Shown here: in pieces, positions 29,215 to 42,105 of the stretch
Layout: each line of letters starts with the position of its first letter
Position numbering within the stretch: position 1 is the first letter of the stretch
Assembly: GCA_035529695.1 (NCBI GenBank)
Contig: DATKWD010000098.1
Span: forward strand, 1 to 64,000
Length of the DNA: 64,000 bases
Direction of reading: 5' to 3'
Source: DATKWD01 sp035529695
GTDB taxonomy: Bacteria > Actinomycetota > Acidimicrobiia > Acidimicrobiales > Salinilacustritrichaceae
Notes under the pieces: model-generated
Seen by the model: the letters and a program-made list of their open reading frames with translations, nothing else
Databases searched by the model: none
What the model was told of the DNA's origin: nothing
Made by a program: the position numbers and the translations under genes

Positions 29215-30239
29215 GCACGCCCACCGCAGTCCTGCTGTTGGGGTTCGGCGGACCCGAAGGCCCCGACGAGGTCGTCCCCTTCCTCGAGAACGTCACACGC
29301 GGACGAGATGTCCCGCCGGAACGGCTCGCCGTCGTCGCCGAGCAGTACGCGCTGTTCGGCGGTGTCAGCCCCATCAATGGTCAGAACCGGGCGCTCCGCG
29401 ACGCGCTCGACGCAGAACTCCGCCGCCGCGATCGAGGCGTGCCCGTCTACTGGGGAAATCGGAACTGGGCCCCCTACGTCGCCGACACGATGGCCGAGAT
29501 CGCCGCCGAGGGACACACCTCGATCGTGGCGCTCGCGACCTCGGCCTACAGCTCGTATTCGAGCTGCCGTCAATACCAGGACGACCTACGGGGTGCGGTG
29601 GACCGGGTGGGCGACGCCGCGCCCGAGTGGGTGAAGGTCCGCCCCTTCTGGAACCACCCAGGCTTCATCCTGGCCATGGTCGAGCGGGTGCACTCGGCCC
29701 TCGAAGCGGTGTCTCCGGCCCAGCTCGACAAGACCCGGCTGGTCTTCACCGCGCACTCGATCCCGTTGTCCATGGCGACCACGTCCGACTACGAGACCCA
29801 GCTCCGCGACGCAGCGCAGCTCATCAGTGAGCGGCTGGCCGTCGACCTCGATCACGACGTCGTCTTCCAGTCGCGGTCGGGCCCTCCGCAGGTGCCGTGG
29901 CTCGAGCCCGACATCGTCGACCATCTCGGCTCGCTGTCAGCGCAGCAGGTCGACTCGGTCGTGGTCGTCCCGATCGGGTTCATCTCCGACCACATGGAGG
30001 TCGTCTACGACCTCGACACCCTGGCGGCCGACGCAGCGGCCGAGCTCGGGATGTCGCTGATGCGGGCCGCGACTGTCGGCACCCATCCCCTCTTCGTCCG
30101 TGGGCTGGTCGACCTGATCGACGAGCACCTCGCCGATGGCGTCCCGAAGGCGCTCGGTGACCTCGGCCCGCGACGGTCGCCCTGCGCCGCCGACTGCTGC
30201 CCACCGCCCACGCGGCCGGCGACGCGCGCTCAGTCGTAG
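29211..30239 (+). CDS. cpfC: coproporphyrin/protoporphyrin ferrochelatase
   Basis: Inserts Fe2+ into coproporphyrin III (actinobacterial route) in haem synthesis. The 342-residue protein begins after STPTAVLLLGFGGPEGPDE; conserved parts include GGVSPINGQNRALRDAL, VYWGNRNWAPY, FTAHSIPLSM and VVVPIGFISDHMEVVYD. Cysteines in SYSSCRQY and the C-terminal SPCAADCC suit the [2Fe-2S] cluster of actinobacterial ferrochelatases. No ATG/GTG/TTG lies at the N-terminus. CTG 29211 overlaps the preceding stop as CTGA, with GAGGTG a few bases upstream, so a CTG start is proposed. It overlaps the convergent HAD gene by 10 bp. Confidence 0.9.
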   Translation: MSTPTAVLLLGFGGPEGPDEVVPFLENVTRGRDVPPERLAVVAEQYALFGGVSPINGQNRALRDALDAELRRRDRGVPVYWGNRNWAPYVADTMAEIAAEGHTSIVALATSAYSSYSSCRQYQDDLRGAVDRVGDAAPEWVKVRPFWNHPGFILAMVERVHSALEAVSPAQLDKTRLVFTAHSIPLSMATTSDYETQLRDAAQLISERLAVDLDHDVVFQSRSGPPQVPWLEPDIVDHLGSLSAQQVDSVVVVPIGFISDHMEVVYDLDTLAADAAAELGMSLMRAATVGTHPLFVRGLVDLIDEHLADGVPKALGDLGPRRSPCAADCCPPPTRPATRAQS

Positions 30240-30717
30240 TAGCCCGAGTGGATGTAGACGCAGGGCACACCCTCGGCGCGGAACATCATCACGTTGCGTG
30301 GATCATCCTCGTACGAGAGCTCCGGATCGAAGCCCCACGCCCTCAGATCGGCGAGGGTTCGGCGCTTGAAGTTTCGTGATGCGTCGTAGTCGCCGTAATC
30401 GCGCATGATCAGCACGTCCCAGGGAATGTCGACCCGGTCGAGCCACTCGAGCGTCTGCCGTTGGACCCAGATCGGACGAGCGGTGAGCAGCACGATCTGC
30501 AGGTCGGGTCGGAGGACACCGAATGTCGCCGCCACGTCCTCGATCAGGTCGTCGTCGCCACACGCCTGGAAGAACCCGTCCCAGTGGCGATTGGGCCATT
30601 CGATCATCCACTGGCGCTTGGACGCATCGGCAAGCACGCCGTCGACGTCGAAGATCACCGCCGGACCGCCGTCGATCGGGGCCGCGCGCCAGTGCCAGTT
30701 CTCGGGGGTGAGCCGAC

Positions 30718-30721
<4 letters not shown>
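30230..30721 (-). CDS. HAD-family phosphatase, polynucleotide-kinase 3'-phosphatase-like
   Basis: A roughly 163-residue HAD hydrolase. The nucleophile motif is VIFDVDGVLADASKRQ; motif II is LLTARPIWVQRQT; the acidic motif IV is SYEDDPRNVMMF, followed by EGVPCVYIHSGYYD. Spacing and the LLTARP...T..WL pattern resemble the phosphatase domain of T4-type polynucleotide kinases. The frame is open into acs, and the best start is CTG 30721, overlapping the acs stop as CTGA; no ATG or GTG precedes the catalytic motif apart from a GTG immediately at it. It is probably cotranscribed downstream of acs. Substrate not determinable. Confidence 0.7.
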
Positions 30722-32679
<1,958 letters not shown>

Positions 32680-32740
32680 GCGGAATTCTCCCCGAGTCGA
32701 TCAGTGTCGAATGGCGACATTAGCGGCGAGGTAGGGGACG

Positions 32741-32846
32741 AACTTCGTGCAGCCGAACGAGCCAGGCCCGAACCTCGCGCAGCCCATCGACCCATCTCAC
32801 TCGGCTGCACGAGGATGGGCGCTGCGTCGATCGGGTGCACGAAGTT
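32741..32846. repeat. four-box FFRR repeat, copy 2 (106 bp)
   Basis: Boxes AACTTCGTGCAGCCG (32741) and AACCTCGCGCAGCCC (32771), then inverted CGGCTGCACGAGGAT (32802) and CGGGTGCACGAAGTT (32832). Spacing (30, 31, 30 bp) and total length equal those of the copy at 8447-8552. Spacers between boxes differ except for a shared CAGGCCC between boxes 1 and 2. It fills most of the gap between acs and the midA-like gene. Confidence 0.8.
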
Positions 32847-32861
32847 GATGGGTCGCCCCGC

Positions 32862-33905
32862 TCACTCGGTCTTCCACTCGAGGACCGAGAACCCGCCGAG
32901 ACCGGTCGGGTCGATGAGGGCGTCGGCTTCGTTGATCCTGCTTCGGGCCTTCAGCGCCGCGAGATCGCCCACGCCGGCCCGCTCTGACCAGATGCGGCGA
33001 CCTTCGTCGACGAGATCGTCGATGCCCAGTTCAGCCAGCCACTCGGCCTGCGTCGTCTGCCGGTCGGGCGGCGGGAGCTGGTCGACCGGCACATCGGTGG
33101 TGATGTCCTGCTCGCCGATCGCGGTGAGCGGATCGCTCCCCCGCTCGTGGCCCCGGTAGGTGCGCAGCCAGCCGCCCATCGTGCGGTCGGCGAGCTCGGG
33201 CGTGGTGGCGCCGTAGTCGAGGACGACGACACGGCCACGTTCGAGGGCCGACCGGGCACGCTCGAGCCAGGAACCTGCGGCATCGACCAGCGGGACTCGC
33301 GTCCCCGCCTCGACGTCCGGCAGCAGGGCCTCGCAGCGCTCGCGGGAACGTTGGTCGAGGGTCGTGGGAACCATGACGACGTGCTCGTCGACCAGATCAA
33401 CACAGCACTCGTGCCACGCACTGTCGGCGAACTCGACCACACGCACCGGGAGGTTGTCGAGCAGTTCGTTGGCAAACACCACACCGGTGATCGGCTCGTC
33501 GAACAGGTCGGCCCGGGTCTCGACCCGATCGGGGTGCAACGCACGCTGGGCGGCCGACACCTCGACACAGACCATCTGCAACGAGTCGAGGCAATCGGGT
33601 TCGGCGGCCAGCACGGTGCGCGCCAGGGTGCCCGGTCCGGCACCGACGTCCACGAAGGTGAAGTCGCCGGGCTCACCGAGGTCGTGCCAGACGCGATCGA
33701 GGTAGCGGCCCACGAGCGCACCGAACAGCGGACCCGTCTCGGGGTTGGTGATGAAATCACCCGCCCGTCCACCTGCCCGACCGGCGGTCGCGTAGAACCC
33801 GACGTCGGGGTCGTACAGCGCGATGTCCATGAACACGTCGAACCCGATCGGCCCACTGGCAAGCCGCGCCCGAACAACCTGCTCGGCCGGAGTCATCTCC
33901 CCCAC
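32862..33905 (-). CDS. MidA/NDUFAF7-type SAM-dependent methyltransferase
   Basis: A 347-residue class I methyltransferase of the MidA/NDUFAF7 (DUF185) family. Signatures are FMDIALYDPDVGFYATAGR (residues about 25-43), GDFITNPETGPLFGALVGRY, the SAM loop FVDVGAGPGTLAR, and VVFANELLDNLPVRVV. In mitochondria NDUFAF7 dimethylates an arginine of the NDUFS2 (NuoD) subunit and is needed for complex I assembly. Here the gene lies 119 bp after nuoN of cluster 1 on the same strand, and NuoD1 keeps the corresponding Arg in HPATHGTLRIV. GTG 33905 or ATG 33896 may be the start. Confidence 0.85.
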   Translation of the reverse strand: MGEMTPAEQVVRARLASGPIGFDVFMDIALYDPDVGFYATAGRAGGRAGDFITNPETGPLFGALVGRYLDRVWHDLGEPGDFTFVDVGAGPGTLARTVLAAEPDCLDSLQMVCVEVSAAQRALHPDRVETRADLFDEPITGVVFANELLDNLPVRVVEFADSAWHECCVDLVDEHVVMVPTTLDQRSRERCEALLPDVEAGTRVPLVDAAGSWLERARSALERGRVVVLDYGATTPELADRTMGGWLRTYRGHERGSDPLTAIGEQDITTDVPVDQLPPPDRQTTQAEWLAELGIDDLVDEGRRIWSERAGVGDLAALKARSRINEADALIDPTGLGGFSVLEWKTE

Positions 33906-34024
33906 GATCGACGACCCCTCAGCATCTCCGTCGCGGAATCGACTGCCCGTCGTCGAAAACGCGACACAGATGCGTCGTTGTGGGGTGAGTTTGGTGCGTC
34001 ACCGGTGTCGGTGCGGCTGACGGG

Positions 34025-35536
34025 TCAGTTGCCGGTGGCGAGGCTGGTGAGTTCGGCGAGGTTGCCGAAGCGGGTGGCGAGGTTGCTCACCCCGAACGCG
34101 AGGGTCAGCGCAGCGGTGATCGCGACGGCTGCGACGAGGCTCGGGGGGATGCGAATCGGCGACTCGTTGCCGTCGGGGGTGGGGTTCATCCACATCTCGC
34201 GGGCGAGGTTGGCGTAATAGAAGAGCGCGATCACCGAGTTGACGGCGAGGAACACGGCGAGCACGTAGGCGGCCGGGGTGTTGGCCGAGACGACCGCCCG
34301 GAACACCTCGAACTTGGCGAGCCAGCCCCCGAGCGGGGGGATGCCGGCGAGGCTGAACAGGAACATCGTCATCGCGACGGTGAGGCCCGGCGCGTACTGG
34401 AACAGGCCACCGAAGCTGGAGATCTCGCCCGAACCGGTCTTGCGGGCCACGGCCAGCACGACCGCGAAGGCGCCGAGATTCATGGCGGCATAGATGATGA
34501 GATACGTCACGATCGCCTCGACTGCGCCAGTCGGGTTGTCACCTGCGACAGCGAGCGGCGCGAGCATGAACCCGGCCTGAGCGATGCCCGAGTAGGCGAG
34601 CATTCGGACGATGTTCGTCTGACGAAGGGCGATCAGGTTGCCGACCGTCATGGTCGCCACGGCGAGCACCCACATGAACGGCTGGAACACCTCGGCACGG
34701 GCCTGGAACGCAACGACGATCAGCATCATCAGGGCCACGAACCCGGCCGACTTGGACAGCACGGCGAGAAATGCGGTGACCGGAGTCGGCGAGCCCTCGT
34801 AGGTGTCGGGGGCCCACGTGTGGAAGGGCACAGCCGAGACCTTGAAGGCGAAGCCGATCAGCACGAACAGGATGCCGAGCGTGAGGATCGCCGGTTCGCC
34901 CTCGACTCGGCTCAGGAACTCACCGATGTCGACCAGGATGGTCGAGCCGGTCACCCCATAGATGAGCGACATGCCGTAGAGCATCACGGCCGAGGCGAAC
35001 ACGCCCATGAGGTAGTACTTGGCGCCCGCCTCGTTGCTCTTGAGGTCTTCCTTGCGCCAACCGGCAAGCATGTAGGCGGGGATCGAGAGCAGTTCGAGGG
35101 CGACGAAGATGGTGATCAGGTCGCGGGCCGACGCCATCACGATCATGCCGAGGATCGAACACAGGACGAGGAAGTAGTACTCGCCCTCGGCATAGTCGCC
35201 CTCGGCGATGTAGTTGGTCGAGAGCAGCACCACGATGTACCCCGAAGCCAGGAACAGCGCCTTGAGAACGAGCGAGAAGTCGTCGACGACGTAGGCGCCC
35301 CCGAACATGATGCGGTCGGCACCCTCGTTGGCCAGGGTGAGCACCGGAATCAGCGCCGCCAGCAGTCCGATCCCGGCCAGGGCGGGCAGAGACGCGCTGC
35401 CCTTGCGGCCCGGCGGCTTCAGCAGGTCGGCGAGAAGGACGACCACGATCGTGCCCACGAGGACGAACTCGGGCGAGAACGCGTGGAAGTCGATGTCGGG
35501 TCTGACGAACTCGCCGACTTGGGCCAGGAGGAACAT
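34025..35536 (-). CDS. nuoN: NADH-quinone oxidoreductase subunit N (cluster 1)
   Basis: Antiporter-like membrane subunit of complex I. The 503-residue protein has about 14 transmembrane segments and the Mrp-type signature (TWAPDTYEGSPTPVTAFLAV), with conserved Lys and Glu in membrane helices (VALELLSIPAYMLAGW). It is the last gene of cluster 1, 3 bp after nuoM. It is clearly different from the 565-residue NuoN of cluster 2, so the duplication is old or one copy was acquired. Confidence 0.93.
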   Translation of the reverse strand: MFLLAQVGEFVRPDIDFHAFSPEFVLVGTIVVVLLADLLKPPGRKGSASLPALAGIGLLAALIPVLTLANEGADRIMFGGAYVVDDFSLVLKALFLASGYIVVLLSTNYIAEGDYAEGEYYFLVLCSILGMIVMASARDLITIFVALELLSIPAYMLAGWRKEDLKSNEAGAKYYLMGVFASAVMLYGMSLIYGVTGSTILVDIGEFLSRVEGEPAILTLGILFVLIGFAFKVSAVPFHTWAPDTYEGSPTPVTAFLAVLSKSAGFVALMMLIVVAFQARAEVFQPFMWVLAVATMTVGNLIALRQTNIVRMLAYSGIAQAGFMLAPLAVAGDNPTGAVEAIVTYLIIYAAMNLGAFAVVLAVARKTGSGEISSFGGLFQYAPGLTVAMTMFLFSLAGIPPLGGWLAKFEVFRAVVSANTPAAYVLAVFLAVNSVIALFYYANLAREMWMNPTPDGNESPIRIPPSLVAAVAITAALTLAFGVSNLATRFGNLAELTSLATGN

Positions 35537-35539
35537 GGA

Positions 35540-37078
35540 CTACCCGCCCAACCCTGCGGCCAGCACCGCATCGGCGGCGAAACGGACTCCTTCGTCGGTG
35601 ATGCTGAAGATGATGTTCGGGAAGATGCCGAGGATCACGATGAGCACCACCAGCGGCGTCCACGCGAGCCACTCGGTCGGGTGCATGTCGTCGATGTCTT
35701 CGTCGGCGAACTCGTCGCTCGGGGTCCCGAACGCGGTGCGCTGGTAGAGCCACAGCAGGTAACCGGCTGCCAACACCGTGCCGAGCGCGGCGACCACCAT
35801 GTAGATGCGGAATGTCGTCACGGGCAGACCCGGAGCAGGGTTGTACGCCGCGAGGATGGCGGGGAACTCGCCCCAGAAGCCGGCGAGGCCCGGAAGGCCG
35901 AGGCTGGCCATGGTGCACAGGCCGAGAATCCATCCCATGCGGGGAGACTGGAGCAGGAGCCCACCGAGTCGCTTGATCTCGAGAGTGTGGAACCGTTCCT
36001 TCACCGATCCGGCGATGAAGAACAACATGCCGGTGATCAGACCGTGGGCCACCATGCCGAAGACAGCGGCGTTGAGTCCGAATTCGGTGAGCGTGGCGAT
36101 GCCGAGCATCGTGAAGCCCATGTGGGCCACCGACGAGAAGGCGATCAGCCGCTTCATGTCGGTCTGGGCCAGACACCCGAGCGCTCCGTAGATGATGCCG
36201 ATCACCGCCAGGAGCCCGATCCAAGGGGCCCACTCGATGGCGGCTTCGGGAAGGATGGGGATGGCGACCCTGATGAAGCCATAGGTCCCGAGCTTCAGGA
36301 GGACCGCGGCCAGGATGACCGAGCCCTGTGTCGGCGCCTGGGTGTGGGCGTCGGGAAGCCAGGTGTGGAACGGGAACATCGGCACCTTGATGCCGAAGCC
36401 CATGAACATGCCGCCGAAGATCAGCACCTGCGTGGAGAGCGCGATGTCACGAGCCGCGACGCCGTCGGCGAGGCCGATCATCGAGAACGTCTCGCCGCCG
36501 GCCACGAAGAACAGCGCAAGGAAGCTGACGATCATCAGCGCCGAGCCGAACAGGGTGTAGAGGAAGAACTTGATCGAGGCGTACTGTCGCTCGGGCCCGC
36601 CCCACACGCCGATCATGAAGTACATCGGCAGCAGGACGAGCTCGAAGAAGACGAAGAACAGAATGAGGTCCTGGGCGACGAAGCTGCCGAGCATGCCCGT
36701 CTGGAGCACCAGGATCAGGATCAGGAAGGCCTTGGGGTTGTGCGGCTCGGGGAAGTGGTTCCAGCTGTAGATGATCACCAGCGGGGTGATGAGCAGCGTC
36801 AGGGCGATGAGCGGCAGCGAGAGCCCGTCGATCCCGATGATGTAGTTCGACTTGATGACCGGGATCCACTTCTCGTCGGTGAAGAACTGGAGGGTGCCCG
36901 AGTTGTCGTAGTCGAACTGGGTGAAGAGATAGACGCCGAAGCCACCCGACAGGATCGTCGTGCCGAGTGCAACGATCTTGTGCAGCGACTCCTCCGCTTT
37001 GGGGATCAACATCATGATGAGCGCGCCGACCAGCGGCACGAACACCATGGCACTGAGGTTCAGGGTGTAATCGGTCAC
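35540..37078 (-). CDS. nuoM: NADH-quinone oxidoreductase subunit M (cluster 1)
   Basis: Second antiporter-like subunit of complex I, 512 residues. Signature segments are FFELVLLPMYFMIGVWGG, FHTWLPDAHTQAPTQGSVIL and VAHMGFTMLGIATLT. I start it at GTG 37078 (VTDYTLNLSAM), which has AGGAG 8 bp upstream and overlaps the stop of a 31-codon spacer frame as GTGA. The TTG three codons upstream falls between that Shine-Dalgarno and the GTG and is less likely. Confidence 0.93.
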   Translation of the reverse strand: MTDYTLNLSAMVFVPLVGALIMMLIPKAEESLHKIVALGTTILSGGFGVYLFTQFDYDNSGTLQFFTDEKWIPVIKSNYIIGIDGLSLPLIALTLLITPLVIIYSWNHFPEPHNPKAFLILILVLQTGMLGSFVAQDLILFFVFFELVLLPMYFMIGVWGGPERQYASIKFFLYTLFGSALMIVSFLALFFVAGGETFSMIGLADGVAARDIALSTQVLIFGGMFMGFGIKVPMFPFHTWLPDAHTQAPTQGSVILAAVLLKLGTYGFIRVAIPILPEAAIEWAPWIGLLAVIGIIYGALGCLAQTDMKRLIAFSSVAHMGFTMLGIATLTEFGLNAAVFGMVAHGLITGMLFFIAGSVKERFHTLEIKRLGGLLLQSPRMGWILGLCTMASLGLPGLAGFWGEFPAILAAYNPAPGLPVTTFRIYMVVAALGTVLAAGYLLWLYQRTAFGTPSDEFADEDIDDMHPTEWLAWTPLVVLIVILGIFPNIIFSITDEGVRFAADAVLAAGLGG

Positions 37079-37170
37079 TTGGAGCAACTCCTAGTGGTGA
37101 AAGGCCGACGAGGCACGACGAGGCCGACCAGTTGCGGCCCGAGCGGCCGGGGAGCGGAGGATTCGGTCAT
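37075..37170 (-). CDS. 31-codon spacer ORF between nuoL and nuoM (cluster 1)
   Basis: ATG 37170 opens a frame (MTESSAPRPLGPQLVGLVVP then RRPFTTRSCSK) that ends in TGA overlapping the nuoM GTG. Almost all of it is the type A repeat at 37103-37155. It starts 24 bp after the nuoL stop. It could be translated to carry ribosomes to nuoM, or be open only because the repeat lacks stops. The peptide resembles no known protein. Confidence 0.35.
   Translation of the reverse strand: MTESSAPRPLGPQLVGLVVPRRPFTTRSCSK
37103..37155 (-). repeat. type A intergenic repeat, short form, nuoL-nuoM spacer
   Basis: On the minus strand it reads GCTCCCCGGCCGCTC, GGGCCGCAACTGGTCGGCC, TCGTCGTGCCTCGTCGGCC. It is closest to the copy at 61805-61857 but in the opposite orientation relative to the nuo genes. 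Confidence 0.8.
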
Positions 37171-37193
37171 TCTCTCGTGATTCTCTCTCTGCC

Positions 37194-39461
<2,268 letters not shown>

Positions 39462-39468
39462 GTCTCCC

Positions 39469-39795
39469 TCAGCCCTTCATGAGGTCGACGTCGTCGAGGT
39501 CGACACTCTTGCGGTTGCGATGGATGAGCAGGACGATGGCGAGACCGACGCCGACCTCGGCTGCGGCGACGGCGATGACGAACAGGGCGAACACGGTGCC
39601 CGAGATCGGTGACCCTCCGGGCTGACCCGACCAGAACGCGCCGAATGCGACGAAGTTGATGTTGACCGCGTTGAGGATCAGCTCGACGGACATGAGGACG
39701 ATCACCGCGTTGCGCTTGGCGAGCACGCCGTACACGCCGATGCAGAACAGGATCGCCCCGAGGAAGAGGAACTGGTTGAGGTACAACGCGTCCAT
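39469..39795 (-). CDS. nuoK: NADH-quinone oxidoreductase subunit K (cluster 1)
   Basis: Small three-helix subunit of the proton-translocating arm. The 108-residue protein has the essential buried Glu in VLMSVELILNAVNINFVAF and a second acidic residue in AAAEVGVGLAIVLLI. ATG 39795 is preceded by GAGGAGG and overlaps, as TGATG, the stop of a short 17-codon frame. Confidence 0.93.
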   Translation of the reverse strand: MDALYLNQFLFLGAILFCIGVYGVLAKRNAVIVLMSVELILNAVNINFVAFGAFWSGQPGGSPISGTVFALFVIAVAAAEVGVGLAIVLLIHRNRKSVDLDDVDLMKG

Positions 39796-39848
39796 CAGGG
39801 CCCCACCTCCTCAGGACTGGATGCTTCGAGACCACGCAAAGAACTCAC
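39795..39848 (-). CDS. 17-codon spacer ORF between nuoJ and nuoK (cluster 1)
   Basis: GTG 39848, 2 bp after the nuoJ TAG, opens MSSLRGLEASSPEEVGP and ends TGATG onto the nuoK start. It contains the nuoK Shine-Dalgarno. It shows no similarity to the type A or B repeats and may be chance, but it follows the same stop-to-start pattern as the other nuo spacers. Confidence 0.2.
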   Translation of the reverse strand: MSSLRGLEASSPEEVGP

Positions 39849-39850
39849 GA

Positions 39851-40372
39851 CTAGTCCCTCCTCGCGATCACGATGGCCCCGATGAGGGCGGAGAGCAGGA
39901 GGACCGAGATGACCTCGAACGGAACGAGGTACTGACCGAAGATCGAATCGGAGACTGCGGCGGTGTTGTTGACCCCACCGATCCGGGTGTCCTCGGGAAG
40001 CGGCGTCGATTCGAATGCATCCCACAGCGAGTAGCCCATGACGGCGAACAGCATCACCGAGGTGACCGCACCCACGAACCAGTAGTCGTTGGTCAGATCG
40101 ACGTCGCGTCCGATCTTGGCTCGGGTCAGCATCGTCCCGAACAGGATCAGCACGACCACGGCACCGATGTAGACCAGCACCTGGGTGGCAGCGACGAACT
40201 CGGCGGCCAGCAGGATGAACTGGGCACCGACGCCGGCGAGCACCATCACGAGGAAGATCGCAGCGTGCACGACGTTCTTGGTGGTGACGACTCGGAACGC
40301 GGCGAACACCATGATCGCCGCGATGACGTAGAAGAAGATGTTCTGCGCGACCGCAGCACCCAGCACCGTCAT
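39851..40372 (-). CDS. nuoJ: NADH-quinone oxidoreductase subunit J (cluster 1)
   Basis: Membrane subunit between NuoH and NuoK. The 173-residue protein starts MTVLGAAVAQNIFFYVIAA and contains ATQVLVYIGAVVVLILFGTM, the pi-bulge helix region typical of NuoJ. ATG 40372 overlaps the stop of the 63-codon spacer ORF as ATGA. A longer upstream open frame in the same phase is rejected because it lies antisense-like across nuoI coding sequence in another frame. Confidence 0.93.
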   Translation of the reverse strand: MTVLGAAVAQNIFFYVIAAIMVFAAFRVVTTKNVVHAAIFLVMVLAGVGAQFILLAAEFVAATQVLVYIGAVVVLILFGTMLTRAKIGRDVDLTNDYWFVGAVTSVMLFAVMGYSLWDAFESTPLPEDTRIGGVNNTAAVSDSIFGQYLVPFEVISVLLLSALIGAIVIARRD

Positions 40373-40560
40373 CGGCTCGCACCGCCAGCGGTATGCATTC
40401 GGCGGGGGGTTCGGGGGGCAGAGGCTCCGCCGGCGCCCCCTGACGTCTGCGACTCGACGAAGTCGTGAGCAGACAGAAGACGGCCGGCCGTCAGGCCGTC
40501 GGCGAGAACTCGGCTGAACGGAGTGAGGCGCAGCCGAACGAGTGAAGTCGAGACACTCAT
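40369..40560 (-). CDS. 63-codon spacer ORF between nuoI and nuoJ (cluster 1)
   Basis: This frame starts in the nuoI stop (ATGA) and ends in the nuoJ start (ATGA), so three genes are joined head to tail without a gap. It reads MSVSTSLVRLRLTPFSRVLA, then DGLTAGRLLSAHDFVESQT, then a Gly/Ala/Pro-rich end. The central SRVLA..LTA...SAHDFVESQT block is repeated in the spacer ORF between nuoD and nuoH. It has no signal peptide, membrane segment or known domain. It may be a translated linker rather than a functional protein. Confidence 0.45.
   Translation of the reverse strand: MSVSTSLVRLRLTPFSRVLADGLTAGRLLSAHDFVESQTSGGAGGASAPRTPRRMHTAGGASR
40445..40527 (-). repeat. type B repeat, copy 1 (83 bp)
   Basis: It aligns without gaps to the 83 bp at 42211-42293. 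The last 30 bp on the minus strand differ at one position and contain an imperfect hairpin (GTCTGC..CACGACT-TCGTCG-AGTCGCAGAC). Confidence 0.8.
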
Positions 40561-41054
40561 CGGGGCACCTTCTTGACCTTCTGCTCCGAGCCGGCTTCGT
40601 AGGGCTCGAAGTCGGGGACCGTTTCCATCCACTCGCCGAGACGGTCCTTGTCGTGAAGCAGGTCGGCGATGCGCAGCTCGGAGTACTCGAATTCGGGGCT
40701 CCAGAACAACGCGTCGAACGGGCACACCTCGACGCAGATGCCGCAGTACATGCAGAGGCTGTAGTCGATGTCGAACCGGTCGAGCGCCGAGACCGTCCGC
40801 TCCTTGCCACCGGGGCGACGGGGCGGGGCCTTGTGCTTGTGGCCCTCGATGTAGATGCACCAGTCAGGGCAGCTGCGCGCACACAGCATGCAGACCGTGC
40901 AGTTCTCTTCCTTGAGGGCGATGACGCCACGAGCGCGGGGAGGAGGGGCTTCCTTCTCACGCGGATACTGCACCGTCACGTTGGGACGGAAGAGCTCGCG
41001 GAGGGTGACCGTCGGGCCCTTGACGAGGCCACCGATGGCTTGGGTCAGCTTCAT
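40557..41054 (-). CDS. nuoI: NADH-quinone oxidoreductase subunit I (cluster 1)
   Basis: Peripheral subunit carrying two [4Fe-4S] clusters (N6a/N6b) that pass electrons towards NuoB. The 165-residue protein has CTVCMLCARSCPDWC (about 52-66) and CMYCGICVEVCPFDA (about 100-114), each a C-x2-C-x2-C-x3-C set. Its N-terminus has the membrane-anchoring amphipathic helix. It starts 1 bp after the nuoH stop and its own stop forms ATGA with the spacer ORF. Confidence 0.94.
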   Translation of the reverse strand: MKLTQAIGGLVKGPTVTLRELFRPNVTVQYPREKEAPPPRARGVIALKEENCTVCMLCARSCPDWCIYIEGHKHKAPPRRPGGKERTVSALDRFDIDYSLCMYCGICVEVCPFDALFWSPEFEYSELRIADLLHDKDRLGEWMETVPDFEPYEAGSEQKVKKVPR

Positions 41055-41055
41055 G

Positions 41056-42105
41056 TCAGAACGCCACCTTCAGGATGCCGGTCGCTGCGATGTTGACGAG
41101 GCTGATCGGGATGAGGATCTTCCACGCGAACTGCTGGAGCTGATCTTCCCTCAGGCGGGGGTAGGTGAAGCGAATGAAGAAGATCAGCCCACCGATGATC
41201 AGCATCTTCGAGAGCATGACGAGCGGGCCGATGACGTTCATGATGTTGTCGCCGGGATCGACGCCGATCAGGTCGTGGACGAACGGGGGCATCGCCCAGC
41301 CGCCCATGAAGAGCGTGGCCGCCACCGCACCCAACGCGCCGGCCGAGGCGAACTCGCCGATGAAGAACAACAGGAACCGAAGGCCCGAGTACTCGGTCAT
41401 GTAGCCGGTCACCAGCTCGGACTCGGCGATCGGCATGTCGAACGGGGTCTGGGTGAGCTCAGCCTGCGTGGCGATGAGGAAGATCACCAAGCCGACCATC
41501 TGAGTGATGAAGAACGGGTTGCCGAACCCACCGAAGCCGAAGATCTCGCCGTCGTACTGAGCGGCGACGATGCCCTGCATGTTGAGGGTGCCGGCCTGGA
41601 TGACCACCCCGACCACGGCGAGCACGAGGGGAAGCTCGTAGGCGATCAGCTGACCTGCGGCGCGAAGGGCGCCCAGCAGCGAGAACTTGCTGGCCGACGA
41701 CCAGCCGGCGAGCAGGATGCCGATGACCCCGATGGAGCTGACGGCCATCACGTAGAAGATGCCGGTGTCGAAGTCGGTGAACACGGCGTCGGGACCGAAG
41801 GGAACCGCCGCGTAGACCAGCAGCACGGCGCCGACGACGAGGTAGGGCGCCGCCTTGAACATCGTGCGGTCGGCGCGTTCGGGAACGATGTCCTCCTTCT
41901 GGAGGAACTTGCCGACCTCGGCGAGCAGCTGCATCGAGCCGTACGGGCCGGCTTCCATGGGGCCGAGCCGGCTCTGCATGAAGCTGACCATCTTGAACAG
42001 GAACAAGTAGACGAAGGTCCCTGCGGGAAGCAGCACGGCCACCAGGATCCCGACGGACCGAAGCACCGACTCCTGCCAATAGGCCAATTCGAGCCCGAGC
42101 ATCAT
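41056..42105 (-). CDS. nuoH: NADH-quinone oxidoreductase subunit H (cluster 1)
   Basis: Membrane subunit forming the quinone channel with NuoB/NuoD. The 349-residue protein has eight predicted helices and the conserved loops MQSRLGPMEAGPYGSMQLLA and AELTQTPFDMPIAESELVTG, with the Glu residues of the E-channel. ATG 42105 overlaps the stop of the 74-codon spacer ORF as ATGA. It is only distantly similar to the 405-residue NuoH of cluster 2. Confidence 0.93.
   Translation of the reverse strand: MMLGLELAYWQESVLRSVGILVAVLLPAGTFVYLFLFKMVSFMQSRLGPMEAGPYGSMQLLAEVGKFLQKEDIVPERADRTMFKAAPYLVVGAVLLVYAAVPFGPDAVFTDFDTGIFYVMAVSSIGVIGILLAGWSSASKFSLLGALRAAGQLIAYELPLVLAVVGVVIQAGTLNMQGIVAAQYDGEIFGFGGFGNPFFITQMVGLVIFLIATQAELTQTPFDMPIAESELVTGYMTEYSGLRFLLFFIGEFASAGALGAVAATLFMGGWAMPPFVHDLIGVDPGDNIMNVIGPLVMLSKMLIIGGLIFFIRFTYPRLREDQLQQFAWKILIPISLVNIAATGILKVAF

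Noticed and set aside
34820..37180. Plus-strand open frame of 786 codons across nuoN and nuoM
   Set aside because: It is antisense to two clear nuo genes, rich in Asp/Glu/His/Arg from reversed codons, and has no family motif. High GC lowers stop frequency on the opposite strand.
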